From NCBI RefSeq assembly GCF_001592825.1, contig NZ_LTZG01000001.1, positions 1,054,001 to 1,118,000 on the forward strand: a stretch of DNA of 64,000 nucleotides. Direction: 5' to 3'. Every line of letters starts with the position of its first letter. The first letter of the stretch is position 1. This DNA is from Planococcus maritimus. GTDB lineage: Bacteria; Bacillota; Bacilli; Bacillales_A; Planococcaceae. The notes beneath the pieces were generated by a model. It searched no databases and had not been told where the DNA came from. It worked only from the letters and a program-made list of their open reading frames with translations. Shown piece after piece: positions 46,436-54,783 of this stretch. The position numbers and the translations under genes are program-made.

Positions 46436-47230
46436 ATGTACAAAGTACAAGAAGTGGCAAAAATCGCGGGCGTCAGTGTGCGTACGCTGCATCATTACGA
46501 TAGCATTGATTTAATGAAACCGAGCAATAAAGGCTCAAACCGATACCGCTATTACAGCGATGAAGATTTAAAATTGCTTCAGCAAATCTTATTCCTTAAA
46601 GAACTTGGATTTTCATTGAAAAAAATCCAGGAAATCATCAAAAACGGCTACGACGCCGAATATGCGATGGCGCGCCATATCGAATTGCTTGAACAAAAAA
46701 AATATCGCATCGAGCAATTGATCGCTAATGCGCGCATGACTCAAGAGGAATTTTCATCTGGGGAATCCTTGAGTAACGAACAGCGCTTTTCCGCTTTTTC
46801 GATCCGCCATACGCCGGACCGCATCGATTTGTACCAGAAGCCGGAGATTGAAGTATCTGTTAAGGAAGACCTTGAAAACATTAAAGACGAGACAAGCGTA
46901 CTTGATGAATCAGCTTCTGAAACTGCTAAACCTGAAAAAGAAGCGGAGAACCTGGAAGAAATCGACCGTGAAGCGAACCGTATCTATAGCGCTGTTGCAA
47001 GTTTAATGCATTTACCGGCCGACGCATTAGCAGTCCAGAAAGAAATGGCCGCTTATTACCATTTGCTTGATCGTTTCTATGAATGTACACCGAACATGTT
47101 CCGCAACTTAGCGAATCTGTACGCAAACGATAGCCGCTTCTCCCGGACCATCGATCAACACGGAGAGGGCTTATCCGATTATCTGAAAGACGCGATGCAC
47201 GTGCACGCGGATGCGTTGCAACATGCATGA
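46436..47230 (+). CDS. MerR-family regulator with TipAS-like C-terminal domain
   Basis: The 264-aa protein has an N-terminal MerR winged helix (YKVQEVAKIAGVSVRTLHHYDSIDLMKPS), a coiled-coil dimer helix (ARHIELLEQKKYRIEQLI), an acidic linker near 140-175 and a C-terminal TipAS-type ligand-binding domain (YYHLLDRFYECTPNMFRNLANLYANDSRF). TipAL-like proteins are activated by small molecules. ATG at 46436 is preferred because AGAGGTGATTGAA precedes it. It is divergent from the lysine catabolism operon, which it might control; a 42-aa zinc-ribbon gene overlaps its end. Confidence 0.87.
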   Translation: MYKVQEVAKIAGVSVRTLHHYDSIDLMKPSNKGSNRYRYYSDEDLKLLQQILFLKELGFSLKKIQEIIKNGYDAEYAMARHIELLEQKKYRIEQLIANARMTQEEFSSGESLSNEQRFSAFSIRHTPDRIDLYQKPEIEVSVKEDLENIKDETSVLDESASETAKPEKEAENLEEIDREANRIYSAVASLMHLPADALAVQKEMAAYYHLLDRFYECTPNMFRNLANLYANDSRFSRTIDQHGEGLSDYLKDAMHVHADALQHA

Positions 47231-47351
47231 GCTCATCGGCCCTTGCAGCAATTGCGGCAAAGAAGTCTATTGCCGTGATGGATTTTTGGACGGCGTTTAT
47301 ATCGACGGCGAATTAATTTGCCATGATTGTGCAGAAGAACTCGACAATTAA
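47223..47351 (+). CDS. Small (42 aa) zinc-ribbon protein
   Basis: The frame starts MHELIGPCSNCGKEVYCRDG and ends ICHDCAEELDN. Two CxxC pairs (CSNC near residues 8-11, CHDC near 34-37) and a further Cys at 18 suggest one bound zinc. It overlaps the 3' end of the MerR gene by 8 nt and is followed at once by a terminator. Its ribosome binding site is weak, consistent with translational coupling. Possible roles include partner or modulator of the regulator; none is known. Confidence 0.62.
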   Translation: MHELIGPCSNCGKEVYCRDGFLDGVYIDGELICHDCAEELDN

Positions 47352-47355
47352 TCCA

Positions 47356-47396
47356 TAAAAAAAAGCCTGAACGGGAATGCCGTTCAGGCTTTTTGA
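47356..47396. terminator. Bidirectional intrinsic terminator
   Basis: AAAAAGCCTGAACGG-gaatg-CCGTTCAGGCTTTTT, between the zinc-ribbon gene (plus) and trhO (minus). Confidence 0.92.
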
Positions 47397-47401
47397 ATTG
47401 C

Positions 47402-48364
47402 TTACGATTGTGAAGTTTCTTTTAACGCATCAAGACGCTGTTGTACTTCCGCGCCTGTCAAACCATGCTCAAAAGCATAGCGGTTGCGTGGATGTTCACG
47501 GCATTCGTCTGAACATGAGCGCATGTACTTGTGCTCGTTTTCTTCTGAAGACAATATTTTCGCGTTGCATTCAGGGTTCGCGCAGTTAACATAGCGTTCA
47601 CAAGGTTCGCCTGTGAAATGGTCTTTCCCGACAATCGTGTGCTCAACGCGATTGACCGGTACAGCGATGCGCTCATCAAAGACATATAACTGTCCGTCCC
47701 AAAGCTTGCCTTGAACTTCCGGGTCTTTGCCGTAAGTGACGATGCCGCCGTGAAGTTGGTTGACATCATCGAAGCCTTCGCGTTTCATCCAGCCTGAGAA
47801 TTTTTCACAGCGGATTCCGCCCGTGCAATACGTCAAAATTTTCTTGCCTTCAAACTGCTCTTTGTTTTCGCGGATCCATTCTGGCAAATCGCGGAAAGTT
47901 TCAACGTCTGGACGCACCGCGCCGCGGAAATGTCCCAAATCATATTCGTAGTCATTGCGTGCATCGATGACTACAGTATCCTGATCTTGCATCAATTTAT
48001 AAAATTCTTCCGGCTCCAAATAATTGCCGGTCAATTCATTCGGGTTGATATCTTCTTCAAGTCCAAGGTGAACGATTTCTTTTTTCGCACGAACATGCAT
48101 TTTTTTGAAAGCATGGCCATCCGCTTCGTCGATTTTAAAGACGATGTCGGCAAAGCGCGAATCCTTCTTCATCATTTCCATATATTGTTCAGTTTGCTCG
48201 ATCGTGCCGGAGCATGTGCCGTTGATTCCTTCTTCTGATACGAGAATGCGGCCTTTCAATCCGATTTCTTTGCAGGCGGCCAAATGCTCAGCTGCGAATT
48301 CTTCCGGATGCTCGATTGGTGTATATAGATAGTACAGTAAGACATTATGTGTATGATTTTGCAT
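47402..48364 (-). CDS. trhO: tRNA uridine(34) hydroxylase TrhO (rhodanese-like)
   Basis: The 320-aa protein uses oxygen to make 5-hydroxyuridine at the wobble position of tRNA. It has an N-terminal acylphosphatase-like domain ([20 protein letters not shown] near residue 35), a rhodanese domain ([20 protein letters not shown] near 131) with active-site loop [10 protein letters not shown] near 188, and a C-terminal cysteine-rich zinc-like module (CANPEC...CSDEC). The ribosome binding site AGGAGGT is ideal. Monocistronic. Confidence 0.93.
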   Translation of the reverse strand: MQNHTHNVLLYYLYTPIEHPEEFAAEHLAACKEIGLKGRILVSEEGINGTCSGTIEQTEQYMEMMKKDSRFADIVFKIDEADGHAFKKMHVRAKKEIVHLGLEEDINPNELTGNYLEPEEFYKLMQDQDTVVIDARNDYEYDLGHFRGAVRPDVETFRDLPEWIRENKEQFEGKKILTYCTGGIRCEKFSGWMKREGFDDVNQLHGGIVTYGKDPEVQGKLWDGQLYVFDERIAVPVNRVEHTIVGKDHFTGEPCERYVNCANPECNAKILSSEENEHKYMRSCSDECREHPRNRYAFEHGLTGAEVQQRLDALKETSQS

Positions 48365-48517
48365 GAATCATACCTCCTGATTTTCGATTTGGCCCGTTCC
48401 CTTAATACAGGAAAAACCTAGCCTATTTTACCCCACCACGTAAAAAAATTCAACTTCCGCTAGCGCTTCGTCTTAGCCGACAATGAAAAATAGCCCCTGT
48501 AGTCGGGACTGCCTATC

Positions 48518-49468
48518 TCAGCACACTCTATTCTTGATGGGTTTGCTGTTCGCGCAAGCAAGTAGCGCTTCTTTGTTCAGCTCCATCATCGCGTAGCGCG
48601 TCTGAACGGTGGCGCTGCCGATATGCGGCGTGACCGTCAAATTAGGGAGCGTCTGAAGCGGATGATCTAGCGGCAACGGCTCCTGCTCGAATACATCAAG
48701 CCCCGCTCCCCAAATAGCGTTACTGTTTAACGCTTCATAAAGAGCTTGCTCATCCACAATCCCTCCTCTGCCGCAGTTGATAAGAATCGCGGTGTCTTTC
48801 ATCAGAGCCAGTTCGCGTTCGCCAATCATGCCCTTTGTCTGTTCTGTCAGAGGAGCAAGGATCACAACAAAATCAGAACGCTTCAATAAATCGTCGAGTT
48901 CCGCATAATCTGCGTCTTCCAAACTTTTACGAGTTCGGTTGTGATAAATCACTTCCATATTAAAACCTTGCGCACGACGGCATACCGCTTCCCCGATGCG
49001 CCCCATGCCGATGATGCCGACCGTTGAACCGTGTACATTCTGCCCGGTCATTCCCATCGGTGTCCAGGCTTGCCATTCGCCATTTCTAACCGTTCTCTCC
49101 GCTTCGACCAGGCGCCGGGCTGTCGCCAGCATTAGCGCAAATGTCAAATCAGCCGTCGTTTCTGTCAAGACGTCTGGCGTATTCGTCACGATCACGTTAT
49201 GTTCTCGCGCTGCATCAAGATCCACATTATTATAGCCGACCGCCAAATTGACGACGATTTTCAAATGCGGCGCCGACTCGAACAACTCACGGTCGATTTG
49301 GTCGCCCAGCATCGTCCACAGCGCCTTTACTTCTTTCACTTCTTCCAGTAGTTTTTCACGTGGTGCATTGCTTTCCTCTTCCGGCCACATGCGCACTTCG
49401 TAGACGTCGTGCAACTCTGCCACTGCCTCTGTCGGCAATTTTTGGGTAATAAATAAAATCGGTTTCAT
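48518..49468 (-). CDS. D-2-hydroxyacid dehydrogenase (glyoxylate/hydroxypyruvate reductase type)
   Basis: The 316-aa NAD(P)-dependent enzyme has the Rossmann motif VGIIGMGRIGEAV near residue 150. The catalytic residues are Arg in LINCGRGGIVDE near 231, Glu in DVFEQEP near 260 and His in TPHIGSATVQTR near 281. The C-terminal pattern PHIGSATxxTR is typical of D-glycerate dehydrogenase/GhrB-like proteins. It reduces glyoxylate or hydroxypyruvate in the cytosol. The ribosome binding site is GGAGGAG. The exact substrate is uncertain. Confidence 0.88.
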   Translation of the reverse strand: MKPILFITQKLPTEAVAELHDVYEVRMWPEEESNAPREKLLEEVKEVKALWTMLGDQIDRELFESAPHLKIVVNLAVGYNNVDLDAAREHNVIVTNTPDVLTETTADLTFALMLATARRLVEAERTVRNGEWQAWTPMGMTGQNVHGSTVGIIGMGRIGEAVCRRAQGFNMEVIYHNRTRKSLEDADYAELDDLLKRSDFVVILAPLTEQTKGMIGERELALMKDTAILINCGRGGIVDEQALYEALNSNAIWGAGLDVFEQEPLPLDHPLQTLPNLTVTPHIGSATVQTRYAMMELNKEALLACANSKPIKNRVC

Positions 49469-49514
49469 GAAACTCCTCCACCCTTCTCCTGAATAACTTC
49501 CTTATTGCGTAAGC

Positions 49515-50126
49515 CTATCGCTCAGTACTGCGGCTTTTCTTAAACATCCACACCCCAATCACCACACCCACAAAAAGCAAGGCATAGACAAGGTTTGAAT
49601 AGACGCTTAATTGCTGCAGGATTGCTTCTTGGTTGTCTCCGACAGCCCGCCCGGCATAAACGAGCACCGTGTTCCAGATGAAGGTGCCTGCTGTTGTAAA
49701 TGTCAGGAAAAGTACGAATTTCATATTGGACATGCCTGCCGGGATTGAGATGAGGCTACGGACAAGCGGGATTAGCCGCCCAATAAATACGGCGAACCCC
49801 CCGAAACGATCAAACCAGCGATCCGCTTTATAGAGATCCGCTTTTTTCAGGCGCAGCCACCGGCCATGTTTGTCGATAATCCGCTCAAGCCGTTCTACAT
49901 CCAATAAAAGCCCAAGCCCATAGAGCACAGCAGCCCCTGCAACCGATCCAGCCGTAGCGGATAGGATAACTCCCCATATCGTCAAACTGGTAGTCGAGGT
50001 CATGAATCCACCTGCCGTCAGAACCACTTCCGATGGGACGGGCGGGAACACATTCTCTAGCAGAATCAGCAGGAAAATCCCGAAATAGCCGTAGTTTTCC
50101 ATAACCGATATCATCCACTGTTCCAT
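49515..50126 (-). CDS. DedA-family membrane protein
   Basis: The 203-aa protein has about five membrane segments and the DedA signatures YFGIFLLILLENVFPPVPSE near residue 14, GxxxG-type helix AGSVAGAAVLYGLG near 58 and FGGFAVFIGRLIPLVRSLISIPAGMSNM near 106 (the conserved R..PxxR). DedA proteins include lipid scramblases/flippases for undecaprenyl phosphate or phosphatidylethanolamine. The ribosome binding site GAGGAGG precedes the ATG. It lies 46 nt upstream of the dehydrogenase gene and may be co-transcribed with it. Confidence 0.88.
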   Translation of the reverse strand: MEQWMISVMENYGYFGIFLLILLENVFPPVPSEVVLTAGGFMTSTTSLTIWGVILSATAGSVAGAAVLYGLGLLLDVERLERIIDKHGRWLRLKKADLYKADRWFDRFGGFAVFIGRLIPLVRSLISIPAGMSNMKFVLFLTFTTAGTFIWNTVLVYAGRAVGDNQEAILQQLSVYSNLVYALLFVGVVIGVWMFKKSRSTER

Positions 50127-50216
50127 AAGAGACCTCCTCTAAACGCACCGATGCCTGCACTGTTTACATGTCCATCTTCTATATATATTGACGAAACCAA
50201 TCAAACTTAAACAGCT

Positions 50217-50250
50217 TGAAAAAAGCCGCGCTTGTGCCAGCGCGGCTTAC
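50217..50250 (-). terminator. Intrinsic terminator of the symporter-mbcS operon
   Basis: The minus strand has AAGCCGCGCT-ggcaca-AGCGCGGCTT, then TTTTC. Confidence 0.9.
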
Positions 50251-50253
50251 TAG

Positions 50254-51825
50254 TTATGCATTCATTTTACGCAATTCTACACGACGGATCTTTCCGGAAG
50301 TTGTTTTTGGCAGTTCCTTCAGAAACTCGATAACACGCGGGTATTTATAAGGGGCAGTAATGCCTTTGACATGGTCCTGCAATTCCTTAACCATTTCCTC
50401 GTCCTGTCTGCCACTCTCTCTTAATACGACAAACGCCTTAACGATATTGCCGCGAATTTCATCGGGCGCCGCCACCACTGCACATTCCTGTACCGCCGGG
50501 TGCTTCATAAGCGCATCTTCCACTTCGAATGGCCCGATTGTGTAGCCGGAAGAAATGATGATATCGTCGCTGCGACCTTCAAACCAGAAGTAACCGTCTT
50601 CATCGCGTGATGCTTGATCTCCTGTTAAATACCAATCACCGCGGAAAGATGCTTTTGTCCGTTCCCGATCCCGGTAATATTCTCGGAACAAGGCAGGGCA
50701 GCTTTTGTGTACAGCAATATCGCCCACTTCCCCAGCTGCCGCCGGCTGTCCATCTTCGTTAATAATATCCACTGGATTTCCCGGGGTCGGTTTGCCCATT
50801 GAACCCGGTTTCATGTCCATGTCCTGTAAGATGCACACGAGCAAGGTGTTTTCTGTCTGCCCGTAGCCATCACGCACATTTAACTGAAATGCTTCTTGGA
50901 AGGCATCAATTACTTGGCGGTTGAGTGGCTCGCCGGCAGAAACGGCACTGCGCAGATTAGGTAATTTATAATCGTTCAAGTTTTCGACCTTGGCCATGAT
51001 GCGGTATTCTGTCGGCGTACAGCACAACACGTTAACGTTTTCTTCCTTGAGGATGTCCAAATATTTCAGCGCATCGAAACCGCCGTTGTAGACGAGCGCC
51101 GTCGCACCGAGCGTAATGGTCGAAAGAAACGGGCTCCAAATCCACTTTTGCCAGCCTGGTGCTGCCGTTGCCCAAACAATATCGCCGCTTTGCACGCCAA
51201 GCCATTCAGTCGCTGCCGTCCGGACGTGTGCATAGCCCCACCCGTGTACATGGACGACACCTTTCGGGTTGCCGGTCGTTCCGGATGTATACGATAAAAA
51301 CGCCATGTCTTCTCGGTTCGTATCAACCGCTTCGAACTCTTCCGATTGTGCATCAGCTAGCTGTTCCAGCGACTTCCATCCTGGTTCAGTTCCGCCTACA
51401 ATCAATTTATTGTTCAATGCATCATACTTTTCTTCAATAGAATTCGTTTCAGCTGTCGTCTTGTAATGCGCAATAATTGCCTTCGCGCCGGAATGCTCCA
51501 TGCGGTAGCTCAAATCTTTTTTGCGCAGCATTTCAGAACAAGGAATTGCAACAAGGCCCGCGCGCAAACACGCCAAGTACGTCATATACGCTTCTGGAAT
51601 CCGCGGCAAGATAATGAGGACGCGGTCTCCTTTTTTAAGCCCTAGTTCGATGAGGGCTTGCGCATATTGGTTCATTTTGGAAAAAAGATCTTGATAGGAA
51701 AGTTCAATGCGACGATTGTCCGCATCAAACCAGCGCACCGCAATCCGCTCAGCATCCTTCTTATACGTTTCCAATTCAGAAGTAATATTGTATTGTTCAG
51801 GTGCAATCAATTGTTCGACATTCAT
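50254..51825 (-). CDS. mbcS: Acyl-CoA synthetase (MbcS-like, short/branched-chain)
   Basis: The 523-aa AMP-forming ligase activates a carboxylic acid to its CoA thioester. ANL-family motifs are LSYTSGTTGNPKGVVHVHG near residue 178 (P-loop), RDGYGQTENT near 319, YLTGDQASRDEDGYFWFEGRSDD near 400 and the C-terminal lysine in KTTSGKIRR near 510. The text resembles B. subtilis MbcS (YtcI), which makes isobutyryl- and 2-methylbutyryl-CoA. It is the last gene of an operon with a sodium:solute symporter, 21 nt after the Yip1-like gene, so transported acid is activated on entry (inference). Confidence 0.87.
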   Translation of the reverse strand: MNVEQLIAPEQYNITSELETYKKDAERIAVRWFDADNRRIELSYQDLFSKMNQYAQALIELGLKKGDRVLIILPRIPEAYMTYLACLRAGLVAIPCSEMLRKKDLSYRMEHSGAKAIIAHYKTTAETNSIEEKYDALNNKLIVGGTEPGWKSLEQLADAQSEEFEAVDTNREDMAFLSYTSGTTGNPKGVVHVHGWGYAHVRTAATEWLGVQSGDIVWATAAPGWQKWIWSPFLSTITLGATALVYNGGFDALKYLDILKEENVNVLCCTPTEYRIMAKVENLNDYKLPNLRSAVSAGEPLNRQVIDAFQEAFQLNVRDGYGQTENTLLVCILQDMDMKPGSMGKPTPGNPVDIINEDGQPAAAGEVGDIAVHKSCPALFREYYRDRERTKASFRGDWYLTGDQASRDEDGYFWFEGRSDDIIISSGYTIGPFEVEDALMKHPAVQECAVVAAPDEIRGNIVKAFVVLRESGRQDEEMVKELQDHVKGITAPYKYPRVIEFLKELPKTTSGKIRRVELRKMNA

Positions 51826-51846
51826 GTAATTTCCTCCGTTTCGTAT

Positions 51847-52413
51847 TCAACTCGCAGGGATGATCAAATAATAAATACTCGCCAAAAACAAGAACGCCAT
51901 CATAGCCGATAGATACGCTTTTTTTGCTGTGAACCCTTGAACAGCTTGAATAATTTTCACACTGACCAAATACATCCACACGACACCGATTATTAGAACG
52001 AAACTTACCCACCATGCCCCATTGCCCACACCCACCAAATAAGGTGCACCGAGCAAGCCTGGAAGCAGTGCAACCGGGGTCACCAGGCTGATAGCGCGGT
52101 ATTTCGCGGTGCCGCCAAGTGCTTTGGATCCCGCCCACAGGAGCGCTGCCATGCCGACTTTTGTGATAAACGCCGTCAGGATGCCAAAAATAATAAAAAT
52201 CATCGGGACGACCACATTCTGTAATAACGCGGAATCGAAACTGCTTATGTATGTGGCTTGCGACGCGATGGAAATCGCGCCGTAGCCCATTCCTACGATG
52301 AGCAGCAACAGCCTGCTCACCGTCTCGGTTTTCGGTAACTCCAGGAATGACCGATAAGATGGATCATCCAGGCTTATCATTTTTCCAACCAATTTTGCCA
52401 CTCCCTTTACCAT
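51847..52413 (-). CDS. Yip1-domain-like membrane protein
   Basis: The 188-aa protein has a short cytosolic N-terminus (MISLDDPSYRSFLELPKTETV) and five membrane helices, the pattern of the Yip1 domain family (PF04893). Its ATG follows the TAA of the symporter gene directly, with GGGG 7 nt upstream; a TTG at 52389-52391 behind AAAGGGAG is an alternative. It lies between a symporter and an acyl-CoA synthetase, so it may help either, but no function is known. Confidence 0.65.
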   Translation of the reverse strand: MVKGVAKLVGKMISLDDPSYRSFLELPKTETVSRLLLLIVGMGYGAISIASQATYISSFDSALLQNVVVPMIFIIFGILTAFITKVGMAALLWAGSKALGGTAKYRAISLVTPVALLPGLLGAPYLVGVGNGAWWVSFVLIIGVVWMYLVSVKIIQAVQGFTAKKAYLSAMMAFLFLASIYYLIIPAS

Positions 52414-54060
52414 TTACATTCCCCAAGGCATTAACGCCCAGATTGCCACTGCAGCGGAAACGACGACAGTGATGCCTGCGCCGATTGTGCTGTTATAACG
52501 ATACGCCTTGATATCTTTCCAACCGTGTATGCGTTCGATTAACTCGATATCGGCTTGCTTCGTCAATTTTCCGGATAGTGCTGGCATACGGTTGGTAATA
52601 TAAGAAACCACAATCAACAAGATAAAACTGATCGGCACTGCCAGCATGGCACCGGAAAGCCCCATGCCATCCGTGACGGCATGACCCGTTAGCACGATGC
52701 TCGGGAATACGAACGGCGATACGATGATATAGATAGCACCCGCAACTACAGATGCTGCGATTGCGCCGAATTTATTCGCTTCTTTCCACCAGACACCGAC
52801 AATAATGAGCGGGGCATTGGTGACGCCCGCCAAGCCAAATGCCCATAGGATACTGACAACTAGGAAAGCAGGCGGATTAATGGCAAGCAAGATACTCGCA
52901 ATGCCCCCTGCAAAAATCGCGATAAAGCCGATGCGCAAATTCAAGCGCTGCGAGATATTCGGTTTTAATGTCGAAATAATGTCTTGTGAAATCAATGCAC
53001 CGATCGCCAGCAAGTTGCCGCTCAATGTCGACAGCCCCGCAGAAATTGCCCCGGCAATCACAAGCGCCGTGACCCATTCAGGGTTGTAAACCATATTCAA
53101 AATGATCGTCAATTTGTCTGCATCGCCATCGGAAATCGTCACACCTTGTGTAGTCGTTGCAAAAACGCCAACAAAGCCCATCGCGTATGTCGCAGAGAAA
53201 ACCAATCCGAGAATGAACGCAAACCAGACCATCGCAGAACGCGCACTCTTTAGTGAAGAAGCGGTGTAAACGCGCATTGCCAAGTGAGGCAATCCGAGAG
53301 CGCCAATTGTCAGCGCCGGAATGATGGAGAAATACCATTTCGGCGAGAATTGATAATCAAAGAACGATGGCAACGCGTCCATCATTGCCGGCACCATATC
53401 CGAATACAATAATGGCGGGAAGTACCAACCCGAAGCGCCGATCGCTTTCATGATTGCGGCAAGCGGCACGATGAACATTAAGGCGATAATGACCATCTGG
53501 ATGGCCGCGTTATTCGTTGCCCCTGCCATGCCACCGATTGTGATATAGCCGACAATCAAGATACCGAAGATGAACAAGCCCGTAATATAAGGGATGCCAA
53601 GCAAGGTTTCGAATGTAATCGCGATGCCGATCATTTGGCCGAGCGCATACATAATCGACACGAGAATCATGAACAAGGCGGCGATGATGGAAGCCGTCGT
53701 GCCATATCGGTCGCGAATGAAATGAGTCGGCGAGAAAGCCCCCATACGCCGTAAACTCGTTCCGTAAATGATCGTAATCAACGGAATGGCCAAGATCAGT
53801 TGAATCCACAACATGATAAAAGGAACCTGCAATTGCAAAATAAGAGCGGTAATACCTAAGAATGTTGCCAAACTCATATATGTAGCGGCCATCGCCAAGC
53901 CGTTCGTGATCGCTCCAACATTCGATCCGCCTACATACAACTCTTTAGCTGATTTGCTTTGGCGGTTCGAGATGAAACCGACGATATAAAATAATACAAA
54001 CGTTGCACCTACGACGATCAGTCCCAGGATTGGATTGTCCAGTTGCCAGCTCTGTTCCAT
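52414..54060 (-). CDS. Sodium:solute symporter (SSS family, acetate/carboxylate-type)
   Basis: The 548-aa protein has about 13 membrane helices and SSS family text: AKELYVGGSNVGAITNGLAMAATYMS (residues 38-63), GGMAGATNNAAIQMVI near 175 and AGAISAGLSTLSGNLLAIGALISQDI near 332. It resembles cation/acetate symporters (ActP) and takes up a small carboxylate with Na+. A gene for a small two-helix subunit precedes it by 3 nt, and an acyl-CoA synthetase ends the operon. A cre-like site and a TetR-like palindrome lie upstream of the operon. The ribosome binding site is AAAGGAAG. Confidence 0.88.
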   Translation of the reverse strand: MEQSWQLDNPILGLIVVGATFVLFYIVGFISNRQSKSAKELYVGGSNVGAITNGLAMAATYMSLATFLGITALILQLQVPFIMLWIQLILAIPLITIIYGTSLRRMGAFSPTHFIRDRYGTTASIIAALFMILVSIMYALGQMIGIAITFETLLGIPYITGLFIFGILIVGYITIGGMAGATNNAAIQMVIIALMFIVPLAAIMKAIGASGWYFPPLLYSDMVPAMMDALPSFFDYQFSPKWYFSIIPALTIGALGLPHLAMRVYTASSLKSARSAMVWFAFILGLVFSATYAMGFVGVFATTTQGVTISDGDADKLTIILNMVYNPEWVTALVIAGAISAGLSTLSGNLLAIGALISQDIISTLKPNISQRLNLRIGFIAIFAGGIASILLAINPPAFLVVSILWAFGLAGVTNAPLIIVGVWWKEANKFGAIAASVVAGAIYIIVSPFVFPSIVLTGHAVTDGMGLSGAMLAVPISFILLIVVSYITNRMPALSGKLTKQADIELIERIHGWKDIKAYRYNSTIGAGITVVVSAAVAIWALMPWGM

Positions 54061-54063
54061 CGT

Positions 54064-54333
54064 TTACACTTCCTTTGCTTCGTCGGCGTGGCCGATCGTT
54101 TCGTTTTCTCTTTCGATCTCATCATCGATTCGGTTGCCGATTTTTCCTGCTATTAGCGTCAGTAAGAATACGCCGAACCATCCCATTAAGATGGGCACGA
54201 TATACATGACCGGAAAGCCGAATAGCATGGCTTCAACTGGGAAAATCGAAAAGATCAAACCGACGTTCCCTACTAGGATAAACGCTGCCGTCATCCAAAT
54301 CGTAAACTGGACTTCTTTTTTGTACGCTTTCAT
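54064..54333 (-). CDS. Small membrane subunit of the SSS symporter
   Basis: The 89-aa protein has two membrane helices (FTIWMTAAFILVGNVGLIF and VMYIVPILMGWFGVFLLTLIA) and a charged C-terminus (GNRIDDEIERENETIGHADEAKEV). Its position immediately before a sodium:solute symporter (3 nt gap) is that of the small subunits that accompany such transporters (DUF4212/DUF997-like). ATG at 54333 has GGGAGGGG upstream. It opens the operon. Confidence 0.75.
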   Translation of the reverse strand: MKAYKKEVQFTIWMTAAFILVGNVGLIFSIFPVEAMLFGFPVMYIVPILMGWFGVFLLTLIAGKIGNRIDDEIERENETIGHADEAKEV

Positions 54334-54378
54334 GAGGTCCCCTCCCTTTTGCATAAATTCTTTTTTATACACCCCAGA

Positions 54379-54394
54379 CTGAGCGTTCGCTCAG
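54379..54394. promoter_or_regulatory. TetR-like palindrome CTGAGCG-TT-CGCTCAG
   Basis: A perfect 16-bp palindrome 46 bp upstream of the symporter operon start. GAGCG..CGCTC half-sites of this form are common for TetR/AcrR regulators, which often sense acyl-CoA. No such regulator gene is in the window. Confidence 0.55.
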
Positions 54395-54446
54395 AATTTG
54401 CCCGTGCGCCTCCCTTCAAAACTATTGTCGTAATAACTCATTCGAT

Positions 54447-54460
54447 TGTAACCGCTTGCA
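54447..54460 (-). promoter_or_regulatory. CcpA cre-like site upstream of the symporter-mbcS operon
   Basis: The minus strand reads TGCAAGCGGTTACA, 13 of 14 matches to TGWAANCGNTNWCA. The 370-bp gap 54374-54738 is otherwise AT-rich and gene-free. Confidence 0.68.
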
Positions 54461-54737
54461 TAAATACCCGTCAACAGAATTTTTATAAAATTTAAATAAT
54501 TATTTTAATAGGCCTTTAGATTAAACGAGCTCTTTTTCAACACTATATGTAAGCTATTTATCACAGACGCTATTCTACAAAGTTACTTTTCCGGGAAATT
54601 TAAAAACTATCAAAAGTTATATCGAAATAGTTCTATAAAATCACTTTAGTATTTCTTTGTATATAAAAATATGTATAATGCTGACTAATAATTCATTGCT
54701 CATGGAACACTTTCCTTCCCATAAGAAACGATGAACA

Positions 54738-54775
54738 CAAAAAAACTGCGCCTCAGCATCAGCGAGGCGCAGTAG
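54738..54775 (-). terminator. Intrinsic terminator of the MscS-like gene
   Basis: The minus strand has ACTGCGCCTC-gctgatgct-GAGGCGCAGT, then TTTTTTT. Confidence 0.9.
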
Positions 54776-54783
54776 AGCATTAC

